Made by a program: the position numbers and the translations under genes. This document shows positions 19,954-30,350 of a DNA stretch of 64,000 nt, piece by piece (the stretch's first letter is position 1; every line of letters starts with the position of its first letter). The DNA is taken from contig NCSJ02000061.1 in NCBI GenBank assembly GCA_002812745.2, positions 62,001-126,000 of the forward strand. The letters run 5' to 3'. Below the pieces are notes generated by a model. The model was not told where the DNA came from. It searched no databases and was given only the letters and a program-made list of their open reading frames with translations. The DNA is from Scytalidium lignicola (taxonomy: Eukaryota > Ascomycota > Leotiomycetes).

Positions 19954-21492
19954 TTAGGATGATGGAGGATTGGAGGTTGTAAAAGGTAACTGGTGCAAGC
20001 GATGTGAAGTAGAGTGTGTGAACCCTCGATCTTGAGCCATCCTAGCCCACTTCCTTGGAACCGTCATTAGATCTTGCGAAGTCTGAAGTTCTCGCTCCAA
20101 GGTAAATTTCCGGATTTCTCGGTCGATTCGTTGGATGACCCCAACCCGTCTCTCAACAAAGTGGGATGTGCTCGCTGCAGGAAATAGTGGTGCAATGGCT
20201 ATGGCAACAAGCTCATAGTGTGCAATAACTAGAAGAACCAGAGGATCCTTTACAGATATTCTTAGGAAGGCTGTAGGCATCCATAATAACCACGTTCGAA
20301 GTGGGTGTAGAGCCTTTAGCTGAGCAGCTGCTGTTGGACCAGGCGGTGCAATTTTCTGGTTCTGGACAAAGTTGTAGAGTTTACGAACAGCTAAGCTCAG
20401 CTCTGGTTGTTGCGCTACTAGAGGGCGCAGTCGATCCAGTGAAGCGCATATTGACGTGTCGAGAAGAATATCTGATCTTGCTTGAGCGTCATCAAGAGGA
20501 GGTCCTTGTGTTGTATAATGTTCAAGGGCCGGAACGGTAGGATCGTCATCAAAAAATGCTTTTAGCTCTGATACGTGGTTCCAGGCTTGCATAGCTTTTA
20601 ATACCTGAAATAATATACCGTTATTATAGGCCAGGAGTTATGTGAAGGGGTAGAAGCGTACAGCGGCAACTCCGTCCATCAAGCACATGTATGTTTGCCT
20701 TCCTTGGATTAGCTAAATATATCAAGTCATTAGAACATCATATGCATACGGTTCAGGTGCCTGCCATGAGAGTATGAACGACGCAGCAAGAATAGCATCA
20801 ACATTATCCCTGGAGAAGTTTCCTATAGCCCGTTGCAGATAGCGGAAGGCTTTTCCTCGGTGCAAGTATCCGAGTTTGTCCATTTCTGCAGATTTGGTAA
20901 CCAATGCAAGGTGGGTGGCAGCCAGTCCAAGTGTAGCCTCTTGCACATAGTCATATGCAGATGCCAGCCTCAGAATCCTGGATGCAATATCATTAGTCGG
21001 AACTTAGTCACTACATTCTGTTCGGGGGCTTTACAAAGGGAGTTCTGTCGTTCCGAAAGAGAGTTTATGTGTGCCGTGGTCCAAGTCGTTAGTGACTTGT
21101 CTCACATGGTGAATTAGAAGAGCATCACCACTTGAGGCTGTCACATACACCTCCCGATCCAAATTCAGATACTGAGGTGTCGAGCACCAAGATGCTTGGC
21201 CCCATTCATCCATTAAGTCCCTCGTCATTCCTGTCCAGGCTTCGACCGCTTGCTGTAAAGACATTGATGTTGATCCAGCAAAGTCGAGGTAATCACAACG
21301 GCTCCCGTGGCGAAAGCAGTTTCCACTGAGACGATGCTGTTAACGATCTGCTTCGAAAATTGAGAGCTGCAGAGAATTTCACCATTGAGGAACCAGTTCA
21401 TCACAGCGAACCTTTCGACGCTTGCAAGTTTGACATCCCGCTCTAGATTTCGTATGACTCCGGCGCACAGTGGAACCCCTCCGTGATGTCAT
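19954..21492 (-). CDS. Zn2Cys6-type cluster regulator, 5 exons, altered zinc cluster
   Basis: Exons 21394-21492, 21035-21336, 20750-20977, 20662-20698 and 19954-20604 keep one frame and give 438 aa, with introns of 51-57 bp. Residues 12-30 read SHTKSRAGCQTCKRRKVRC, the classic fungal zinc-cluster start. After intron 1 comes SGNCFRHGSRCDYLDF, where the fourth ligand is Ser instead of Cys. The first intron's donor is GTTCCT, which is weak. Both points suggest early decay, a variant cluster or a different splice. The body fits the fungal transcription factor domain: YVQEATLGLAATHLALVTKS and RYLQRAIGNF. A TTCGTATCTGCA copy lies 285 bp upstream, so it may regulate itself and the four genes to its left. 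Confidence 0.75.
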
Positions 21493-21776
21493 ATTGTAAT
21501 ACTTCAGTAAGTCCAAGTTCCCGAAGCTGGATGAGAGCAGTTTCTACATAGCTTCTACCCCACCATATAAGATGATATGAGATATTAGACGGTGCAAATC
21601 ACATTGTGGATCTGAATTCCCAGATTGGCCTAATACTCAGCCAGGCGACATGTACGTTCATTATATAAGCAAGAGCTGGCACGCATGATAGGAACAGCCA
21701 CCAGTGGCAATTGTTCCCCTTTGCCTCGTCTGTCAAGACTCTTTTGCCACATAACCTGTCGAGCTAATTATAAAGA

Positions 21777-21788
21777 TTCGTATCTGCA
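21777..21788 (+). promoter_or_regulatory. TTCGTATCTGCA site 6 (regulator promoter)
   Basis: Exact match in context AGATTCGTATCTGCAGT, 285 bp upstream of the minus-strand regulator's ATG. It implies autoregulation if the motif is that protein's binding site. Confidence 0.58.
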
Positions 21789-23393
21789 GTATACACTGAG
21801 TTTCACGGCCTAATTCTTACGCCCTTGAATTCAGCTCGATGCTGCGCCGCTACGGTACAATAGCCCAGCATCAACGAGGACGTAGAAATCATCACAACAA
21901 GCAACAATGAGGCGTTGCCTCTGCCAATCAAACAGGGGAACCGCCTTTCTACACTCGCCATCGCAAGGCTAGTAAGGCCAGATAAAGATATTCAAATTTA
22001 TGTACCTGAGATGTTCTTCAAGTCCATATATAAGGCAACATTACATGCGATTCTACCACATACGACCATATATTGAGGAAAACTGGGCTTCCCGTCCGCT
22101 CTGCCATACATAAGCCTCAAATCGGAAGTCTAGTAGTTGTGTCGGTGACGACCAGCGAATCCCTTCTGTTGTATATTCTATTTTTTTTCCTTTTTTATTT
22201 TTTGGCGTGGTGGTGGCTGACGAGCTGGATGTGGTTTGGCGTTGAGCGAAGAGCGACTTGTGCTAAGAACGGAGCGTTACATAATGAAGATACCACTACG
22301 TAGTTGCTCGTCTTAGCAGGATAACCACTCGGATCTTCCTTTACTACTCCGTACATGAATTGTAACCTCTGTACAGTTGCCGGGAGATCGTAACCACCAT
22401 GTTCACCGCCATCCCAGGTAGATTAGGCCTAATTAGCTGTTGCACTCCCATTCTACAACCAATTCAACTGGCAATTCTATTGTCTGAGTAACTTCCACAT
22501 AAAATTCCAACATTTTTGATAAATACTAAAGATGTAAAGATCCAAGTCACCCTCTGTATCTCCCTAGGTTTTTCTGGGTAGTTATCCAGTATGGATTGTC
22601 TTGGACGAGAATCAAAGTTGAGCCACAGTTCACAGGCGCTGAATTAACGTGAATTCCACGTACTTAGATCGTCCAAACGATGAGATTACTAAAATTCACC
22701 CTGCAAATTTGAACCCCAGGATCACCTGGGGTTACATAAATCCAGAAACACTGACGATTTGTGCACAATTCAATTATAATCTGTTCTCACTAACAAAACT
22801 AACAAATGAGGGATGGACCTACTAGAGAGTCATAGTCGATAGAACAATACTGAACAGGGAGATGGTGAACTATACTATGGAGTTATGGGTGTAGAGGTCT
22901 CAGGGATTTGGTTTTCGAGCTTTCGAGTTGTTTCTGTAGATTTGAGCTTAACTATCTCACTACTACACATATAATTGCTGTATACATAGCAGTGTTCTTT
23001 CTGTTATCTCTTACTGTGGATAGATATGCAGACCTAATTAGCCAAGTTATCCGAGCTCATTCATTTAGAATATTCATAGTAAACACGCGACAGCCATGTA
23101 GAACCCAGGTTCATGCCTACGATTCCCTGACAAGCAAACTAGAGATAGGATATGAGTTCAGCCCGACAATATTATTCATAAATTTTACTCCGTTGTCTGG
23201 GTGTACTGAGAAATAGCAGATCATGACATTTATCTTGCAATTCGCAAACCCACTCGCATCTGCCCGTTACCTCCTCGATTTTCCCGAGTATAATATGGAA
23301 TGAAAGTTAAATCTTTCCTTGCATCTGTTAAAAATCCGCTACTTATTGTCTTGTGTCTATTCTTCGATATAAGATCCCATGATGAAGGATCTA
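21789..23393. other. Long gene-free stretch
   Basis: No supported gene. It contains a T-rich run at about 22183-22204. An open frame at 22908-23216 has a hydrophobic stretch but no family resemblance. Confidence 0.4.
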
Positions 23394-24858
23394 TTATACA
23401 CCCACTCCGGCCGCCGATATTACAATAAAGTCTTTCTCAGTTACAGCTTTGTTCACTTCTTGCAGTGGGATTGAGCAGTCAATTGCGAGGTTTTGGAGAT
23501 GATCTGTTACCCATGCATTGTCAATATCTTCGACACAGTATACGAGGGGGCCGTGAGCTACGGCAACGATGTCTTGGTTGGAATATGGATGTGGCCGTAT
23601 AAAACGAGGTGTAAAGCCGTTGACATGGAGATAGAAAGTCAGATGCTCAGAGAGGAAAGCTGTTGGTAAGTACAAATAGCCCTTCGTTAAGACTATCTCG
23701 GGACACTCTGGATATATCTATCATAGTACTATATCAATTCATCCGCCTGCAAAACTTCGAAGGGAGTTGATGCATACCTGGTAACCTTCAGCCCATGCTG
23801 GAATCCTGTGGCGAATAGAGACCGGCAATTGTGCAGATGTTTTCAAAGAGAATTTCACATCACCATCTAACGGCCGATTACTTTCCTGTACTAGCTCTAC
23901 CACTGCTTGCTAGGTTTGAAATGTTAATGTTGCTGAGGTATATTGGTGAACATTGATGAATGCAGGTCCAGCTGCATCTTTGATCTCGTACGTCCACACA
24001 TAACCACCTAGAATACCCATAGTTCGTGTCATATTCGGCGGACAACAAGCACATTCAAACCACTCTTCACGCTTGGACAAGTCCGTGTCTGAGCTCGCCA
24101 GCTGATTTACATATGTGAAACTCGTGCCATCAGCGCTCATTGCTGTGAGTACTGTATTATACATATAGAACTCCATAATATCCGCGTATTTTCTGTATAG
24201 GTCAAGGTGGAGCAGCCGTTCTGCAAGCATCATGACACCAATTCCTGCGCATGTCTCTGTGTAGCAGCCTCTATCCAAGGTTCCTTGAGGCAAGAAATAG
24301 TCAATTCCAAAGCCCTCCCACTATGGCATTACCTCAATACCACCAGTGAGGTACATCTTTTTGTCAACCATGTTACGCCAAAGTCGAGTGAGGGCTTGTC
24401 GATATTCTTCCGTCCAAGCATTTATATTGCCAGGATTTGCTGCTATCCACGCGGACAAGATCTGCTACCGTCGTGAGAAGATACATAGCCCGGACAGAGT
24501 GGCCTTCGATAGATCCTTAGTCCAAAATAGGCTTGTGTGCCTGCTGGTACCAGTAGCTTTGGGCCATGTGCCAGGAATTTGGGCGCTCCATCCGACGCTC
24601 TCCACGCTTTTCAGCCTCTACGGTGTAGAAATGTCTCCCGTCTGCACCAGTAGGGTTGCTACGCTCAGTTATAAAATAACGAGCCAAATCAATATGGGTA
24701 GGATCATGCATCGAATAAGCACTAGACTCCGATAGCATACAATTTCGCTGTTGAGTATTCATTCTTGAAGATGACCCGAATCTATATACGTATAGAGGGC
24801 GGTTAACAAGGCAGTCCTGTAGATATCTGTATGGGCTTATTTTCGTTTGAAATTTCAA
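23394..24858 (-). pseudogene. GH127 (DUF1680) beta-L-arabinofuranosidase-like pseudogene
   Basis: GH127 enzymes release beta-L-arabinofuranose from plant glycans, using a cysteine nucleophile near a Cys-bound zinc. On the minus strand, homology runs HDPTHIDLARYFITERSN and YWYQQAHKPILD, then YFLPQGTLDRGCYTETCAGIG, EEWFECACCPPNMTR (the Glu and Cys cluster of the active site), an intron after IPAWAEGYQ, and finally PHPYSNQDIVAVAHGPLVYCVEDIDN. Stops follow KPILD, precede WEGFG, and interrupt after TLTFQT; the piece between about 24330 and 24500 is frame-shifted. About 200 N-terminal residues are missing. Several stops fit CAG-to-TAG changes. The catalytic motif is intact, but the gene cannot make a full protein. 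Confidence 0.85.
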
Positions 24859-25840
24859 GTTTCAACCAAAAGACAAGATTCTCAGTCAACCCTAGTAATA
24901 TTAGCTTTGGAATGGGAGATCATCAACGCAAACTATAGTGGAAACCCAAAGCAATGGGAAAGTCTTCAAACTAGATAGCTATGGAGATTTGAGAAATTGA
25001 TATGAATATTTACAATAAGCAAGACGCTGATAGATCAACGAGGCTTTCAAAATTGAAACCGAAAAACAAAAATGTAAAAGCTTCAGAAATCTTTCCAATT
25101 TTATGTAGACTATTCAGCTTTGCTTTTGACCATGTTTTTATAGAACACCAATCTACGTATGTCTAGACAATTTAGATCTAATACTCAAGAAAGCGTTATA
25201 CACATAGACGGTACCTTAATCATGACAGCTATCCGTATCACCTTAATTTAAGTTGTCTACTATGTAACCAGCTGAGATTAGCAATAACAACTTAGACCGT
25301 GCTTCAAAAAAGAACATCTTAATTATTTCACTTGGGCAGTAGGGTTAAGAAGGAGACAAGGTAAAAAGAAAATCCATCAGTATGATCGGCATTCATTGAT
25401 GTCTATAAGCAAGAATCGATTGCTAAATAGGAATATTGGGCGTATGACCCGTCACAAAGGCGCCAGAAAACTCCACCTCATTGAGGAGCTTATACAACAG
25501 ACATCCAACCCTTACCCTTCCCAGGATACCCGCAAATCAAAATGTGGACCCGCTGTGGAGTTGTTATTTTCCCCCGGATTAAGGCTGTCTAGTGTCTGTC
25601 CAGTCTTGTATAGCCTGTTAAGTCGTAGTGGTTGGCGGCGGTTCCCAACTTTGATGCCCATCCCTCCACTCTCTTTGAACAAAAGATACGTTGATATATA
25701 GGCCCCATAATCATGGGCTCTGACCTTGGCACTAGATCACTCTTCTCCTTAACGGTCTTCAAATCAGTCTTGCACAAATTGAAGCCTTTAACAATCCTCC
25801 TTATCTCCCTACCTTCCCTTTAAGCATCAAGTACACTAGA
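24859..25840. other. Gene-free stretch
   Basis: AT-rich until about 25400, then of mixed composition. It may hold the former promoters of the divergent GH127 and transporter pseudogenes. No coding content recognised. Confidence 0.45.
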
Positions 25841-27891
25841 GTGACAGTGGATAGTAAAAAGGTTGTCCCGACGGAACAGGAGCTCGAGAACTTCGACTTG
25901 AGCAATCCCGTCATAGTTGAACTTATTCACTATGCACAAGAGGGTGATGAAGCCGACCGGCAACTGACAGTCCGGCAGGCACTAAAGAAATATAAAAAGG
26001 CAGTCTTCTGGCCTATGTTCCTTTCAACAAGCCTCATTATGGAAGGCTATGATTTGGTTATTGTCTGTACCCTTCCACAGAGACGTAGCGTCCGATTTAT
26101 TATTAGCTTTTATCTATGAGAAAGAGATATGCAGAACACTAATATCCCCAACACAGATAACCTCGTTCTATGGTCAGACACAATTTCAAAATCGGTTTGG
26201 GGTATATGATCGTGGTTCCGGACAGAAAGTTATCATAGCTGCGTGGCAATCCGGGCTCTCTAACTCGTCCGTTGTTGGCCAGCTATGCGGGCTTCTGGTT
26301 AATGCGTACTGCCAAGACCGTTTCGGCTGTCGACCTACGATGATGGCATTTATGGCATGGATGGCAGTGATGGTTTTTATTCTCGTCTTTCATTGCCTAT
26401 CTTGGCATGGGGAGAGGCAATGTGCGGTGTATCATGGGGTGTTTTCCAGGTATGAGTAGCTGGAGTTCGTATAGGTGCGGTATGATATCGAAGCTAACGA
26501 GCTATTTCGGTTCAGACCCTCAGCACGACCTACGCTTCTAAAGTTGTGCCAACTGTCCTTCGACTCTATGTCACGGCGTACGTCTGTATGTGTTAGGGTG
26601 CCGGTATTCTTCTCTCCTCGGGAGTGGTTCGAGCAGTAGCAGGCATCGAGGGCGATCTTGGCTGGCGTCTTCCGTTTGTTCTACAATGGGTCTGGTCTAT
26701 CCCTCTCTGCATCGGGGCTTATCTCGCTCCTGAATCACCGTGGAATGCAGTTAGGCGTGACAAGGTTGGGATGGCAAGAAGGAGTCTATTACGACTTCGG
26801 GAGGACACGCCATATAGAGAGCTTGGAGTGGATGCTACCTTGGCCTATATCAGGTATACAACAGCTCTAGAAACAGCTGACACAGCCAGTGCGAGCTTCA
26901 TACAATGTGTCCAGGGCACAAATCTACGGCGGACCAAAATCGTAAGTATCACGAAGCTAAATGCCGATGATATAGTGTGGCCAGTGGACTAATTTGACTT
27001 ACCTCCATCTAGAACTGTGTTGTCTGGGCGGCCCAAATGCTTTGCGGTAATGCCATCCTTGGCTACTCAGTTGACTTTCTAGAAGCGGCAGGGTTTTCTG
27101 AATCCAAGCATTCGATGTCAATATCTCACTCTCTGCCTGCTATGTTATCGGTGGCATCATTTGCTGGTTTCTCTTCCCCCATTTCGGCAGGGCAACTATT
27201 TATATGGGCGGTCTGACATTTATGTTCTTTTGCCTTGTGGCCATTGGCGGTCTCAGGTTCGCTCAAGGGAACAGCGCTGAGATGGCTGTTGGAATACTGT
27301 TGGTAATTTCAACACTGTGCAATATGATTATTATAGGACCTGCATGTTATCCTGTTGTAGCAGAGACGCCGTCGGGGAGACTAAGGTACAAGACAATTGT
27401 TATTGGTAGGTTCGTGTACAACCTCACTGGAATATTCAGCAACTCCGTTACGCCACGCATGATATCCGCTTTGTAAGTCCTGCTACTTTATCGGGTAATT
27501 GTTGGGCTCCATTTGGCTCGAAGTTAACACATTGTCTTTTATATAGCCTAGAATTGGGGAGCTAAAACTAGATTATTCTATGCTAGAACGAATCTTCTCT
27601 GCAATATCTGGTGCTGGTTCCGCCTTCCTGAGACAAAGGATCGCGTATTTGGTGAGATTGATGTGCTTTTTGATAATAAAGTTCCGGCAAGAAAATTCAA
27701 ATACACCAAAGTCGACCGTAAGTCATCTAGAGTTTACTTTATGGATTCAGGAAGATGAAAGTGCTAATGTATAAATATAGAATTTGCTCATCAAAATGAC
27801 TACGAAGCTAAGGCAAGTGGTATTTAAAGGTTGTAGGAAACGGAATTCTATAGTCAAATATCACTCAACGGTTTTAACTCATAAGCTCTAA
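25841..27891 (+). pseudogene. Alpha-glucoside/hexose MFS transporter pseudogene
   Basis: Homology to fungal maltose/alpha-glucoside permeases of the sugar-porter family continues through several frames. It begins with VRQALKKYKKAVFWPMFLS and MEGYDLVIV (first helix). FYGQTQFQNRFGVYD, GLSNSSVVGQLCGLLVNAYC and QDRFGCRP follow, then LPFVLQWVWSIPLCIGAYLAPESPW, and near the C-terminus CNIWCWFRLPETKDRVFGEIDVLF, the PETKG-like box. A likely intron lies at about 26451-26516. Stops include TAG near 26597, and frames change at about 26100, 26450, 27000 and 27480. No ATG is seen at the expected start. It is divergent from the GH127 pseudogene, so both may be relics of one plant-sugar locus. Confidence 0.8.
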
Positions 27892-27918
27892 AATATATCT
27901 ATATTGATCCTCCTTTTT

Positions 27919-29378
27919 CTAGTTGGCAGCTAGATACTCACCGCGTCCGGCCCTTTCGCACAATTCCTTTAACACCTGCCCAGCCCACTCAAAATCCTCC
28001 ATATCAAAATAAACTTGCGCGCTCAATCTACACCACTATCCTCTTTGAAACCAAAACATAGGAATAAACGTCTTATAATCTAGAGTAATCGTTTCCAGCA
28101 TCTAAGTCGTAGAGCTTCCCGCATACCATCGCCTTCTAGTACAATATTCTTGCCCTTCACTTTCTCCCTCCCAGAGATAGTGAAAGTAAGTCATTTACTA
28201 TATGACAATTCGTTAGTGTATGAATACCATTATCCATAATTCTTGTTTTAATTATGTTTGTTACCTTCTTTCTTCCTTTAACAGCTAGGTTATAACAGTA
28301 TTCACGAATCTTTTTCTCTATATCACATACCTTTTGCTACCATCTAATTGCTTTTGATACGCACAGATAAGGTATATAATCTGCTGTTCTTACAAATTTG
28401 AAATTTTTCACAAATGGTCTTTTGGATATTGGTTTCAAGACGGTCTAATGCTGAGAACTGTTCTTCCCCTTAGAGTTGTCTCTGTTCGAGACGGATCTGA
28501 AACTATAGGAGGTAAGCAGTATACTCCTCATAAAGTCTTGGTTCTGTTAGGGAACATAGAAGACAGTGTATCTGCGCAGGGCGAATAACCATTTATGACA
28601 ATTACTAACAAAGAAATCAAGACCGAGTGTAAAAAGATCAAGTTCAATTTGACCAATTACGTGTGCGCCGTCAATAAGATTTAAAACGCCTTCTTCATGG
28701 TATATAGTAGTTAAGGCTTCAAATGGCAAATGAAGTCTTGGATTTGAAACTATAATATCAAAGATAGCTAGATCTGGCTAATGCTCTGATGATTAACATA
28801 CGTTAATTGCAACTTTGAATGTATTTAGAATCTTAGTATCTTCTAAAAGGAATATCAAGGCTATCTTATGAATCAAAACGATATTGTAATTTGATTCGTG
28901 AATATACTCTGTAGTTTTTCTACATGCATTGTAAATGATATTAAATTATAATATTTTATCTTGTACATCTTGATTCCAGACAATGTTCCGGAGAATAGTG
29001 TTTACAACAGTTGTAGCATTGGGGATGAAAACAACGCTTAAGACTGGAACTCCAAGGAATTCAGCAATTGTTGTGTGATTCTTGTCGAGAAGTTTAGGAT
29101 ATTCTTATTTAACAAAAGAACAAGGCGTTGCTTTGCATTGATCTCGAAGAGTAGTAGCTCTATCCCGAATAGCAATTAGCTATGTATCCTAAAAGCCTTA
29201 TACTGAATATCTGTCAGAGTAATAAACTTGTAGATGAGCAAATACGATTAAACGTACCATGATTCATATTTCTATAACCCTTATCAAATGTGAAGTGCTT
29301 TAGCATTGGCTTTCCAAATTGGGTCAACTCATACTTAGATTGTCGACTATCGAGGGTTAGATTATTGAGGACAGTCAT
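27919..29378 (-). pseudogene. Class V aminotransferase (isopenicillin-N-epimerase-like) pseudogene
   Basis: The start, from an ATG at 29376-29378, reads through ELTQFGKPMLKHFTFDKGYRNMNHG, the usual N-terminus of fungal class V PLP enzymes of the epimerase/cysteine-desulfurase group. Around 28547-28729 one frame holds LIDGAHVIGQIELDLFTLGLDFF and SNCHKWLFALRR, the PLP-lysine motif with its HKW box. The C-terminus [19 protein letters not shown] ends at TAG 27919-27921. Between these the frame is broken many times and AT content is high. The active-site Lys is still present, but the gene is dead. Confidence 0.75.
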
Positions 29379-29690
29379 TTCAAAGAGATGCTAAATATAA
29401 TTTGCGCTGATAATGATTACCGTTACAAGTACAGAAGACGCTTTTAACACATAGATAAAACTATATCGGATCTTGAGGTTAGTCCAAGTTCAAACGGTGG
29501 AATGTTATATCGTTTTAAACATTTGAAAGTGGGATGGTGATGTTGTCTACGGAAACTCCATAGGATTGCTCCACTGAAAGCAGTACGTCAAATTTGCCTA
29601 CACCCAACCATGCTGGGTGGAAATCTTTCAGATTGCTTAGGACCATTATTTAAATTAAATGATGTCTCAATTGTCATACAATACTATGCT

Positions 29691-30350
29691 TTACAAATCT
29701 CCAAACACCCTATCTCCAAGCTCTTTACTTTCTTTTCCTAGCCTTTCGATATCCTCAACACTCAACACTCCTTCAGAAATATAAGCATCAATCCATTTTG
29801 CAAGCACTCACTCGAAATATGCTTTTTTGACATCTACTTTGAATCCTATATGCTTTTTCTTTTTTAATTCTTTTGCTAATTCCATCAACCAAGCACTAGC
29901 TATCTTTGCTGGGTCATTATACTCAACTTTGTTATAGTTTCTTTTAAAACTGGAAGATATTATCTTACTGGTCTTCAAAGTAATAATCATTTAACACTTT
30001 GGATTAACCGTCTTTGCTACAAGCGCAACAGTCAAACTACTGATCTTGTTACTCAAGTTATTGTTAAGAAGGACTTTATCATCTCTAAGGACAAGATAAT
30101 CTGCACCTCTCATAGCCGTTACGACGCTTACATCAGAGATTATCATCACTTTTAATTTATTAATTACTATCAAATCAAACCTGAAATTCCATAAAAGAGT
30201 ACTAACAAATGATATTCCTTCAAATTTGAGTTTGAATTCAAGAACAAAGAGTAAGACATTAAATCCCTTAGATGCTAGAACGAAGACTAAGCAGGATAAA
30301 CATCAAGTGATGGTCTTTGATGCAGATAAGGTGACAAAAGCTCCCTCTCT
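29691..30350 (-). pseudogene. eIF2B-alpha/IF-2B family pseudogene
   Basis: The IF-2B superfamily includes translation factor eIF2B subunits and sugar-phosphate isomerases. On the minus strand I read VTLSASKTIT, then a stop, LVLASKGFNVLLFVLEFK and FEGISFVSTLL. Further along come SDVSVVTAMRGADYLVL with DDKVLLNNNLSNKISSLTVAL and VAKTVNPKC, the core family motif. The end reads VEYNDPAKIASAWLMEL, AYFE, a stop, then KWIDAYISEGVLSVEDIERLG, closing at TAA 29691-29693. Stops replace Lys after NPKC and probably Trp after AYFE. The region is strongly AT-enriched. About 220 codons, C-terminal half only. Confidence 0.72.
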
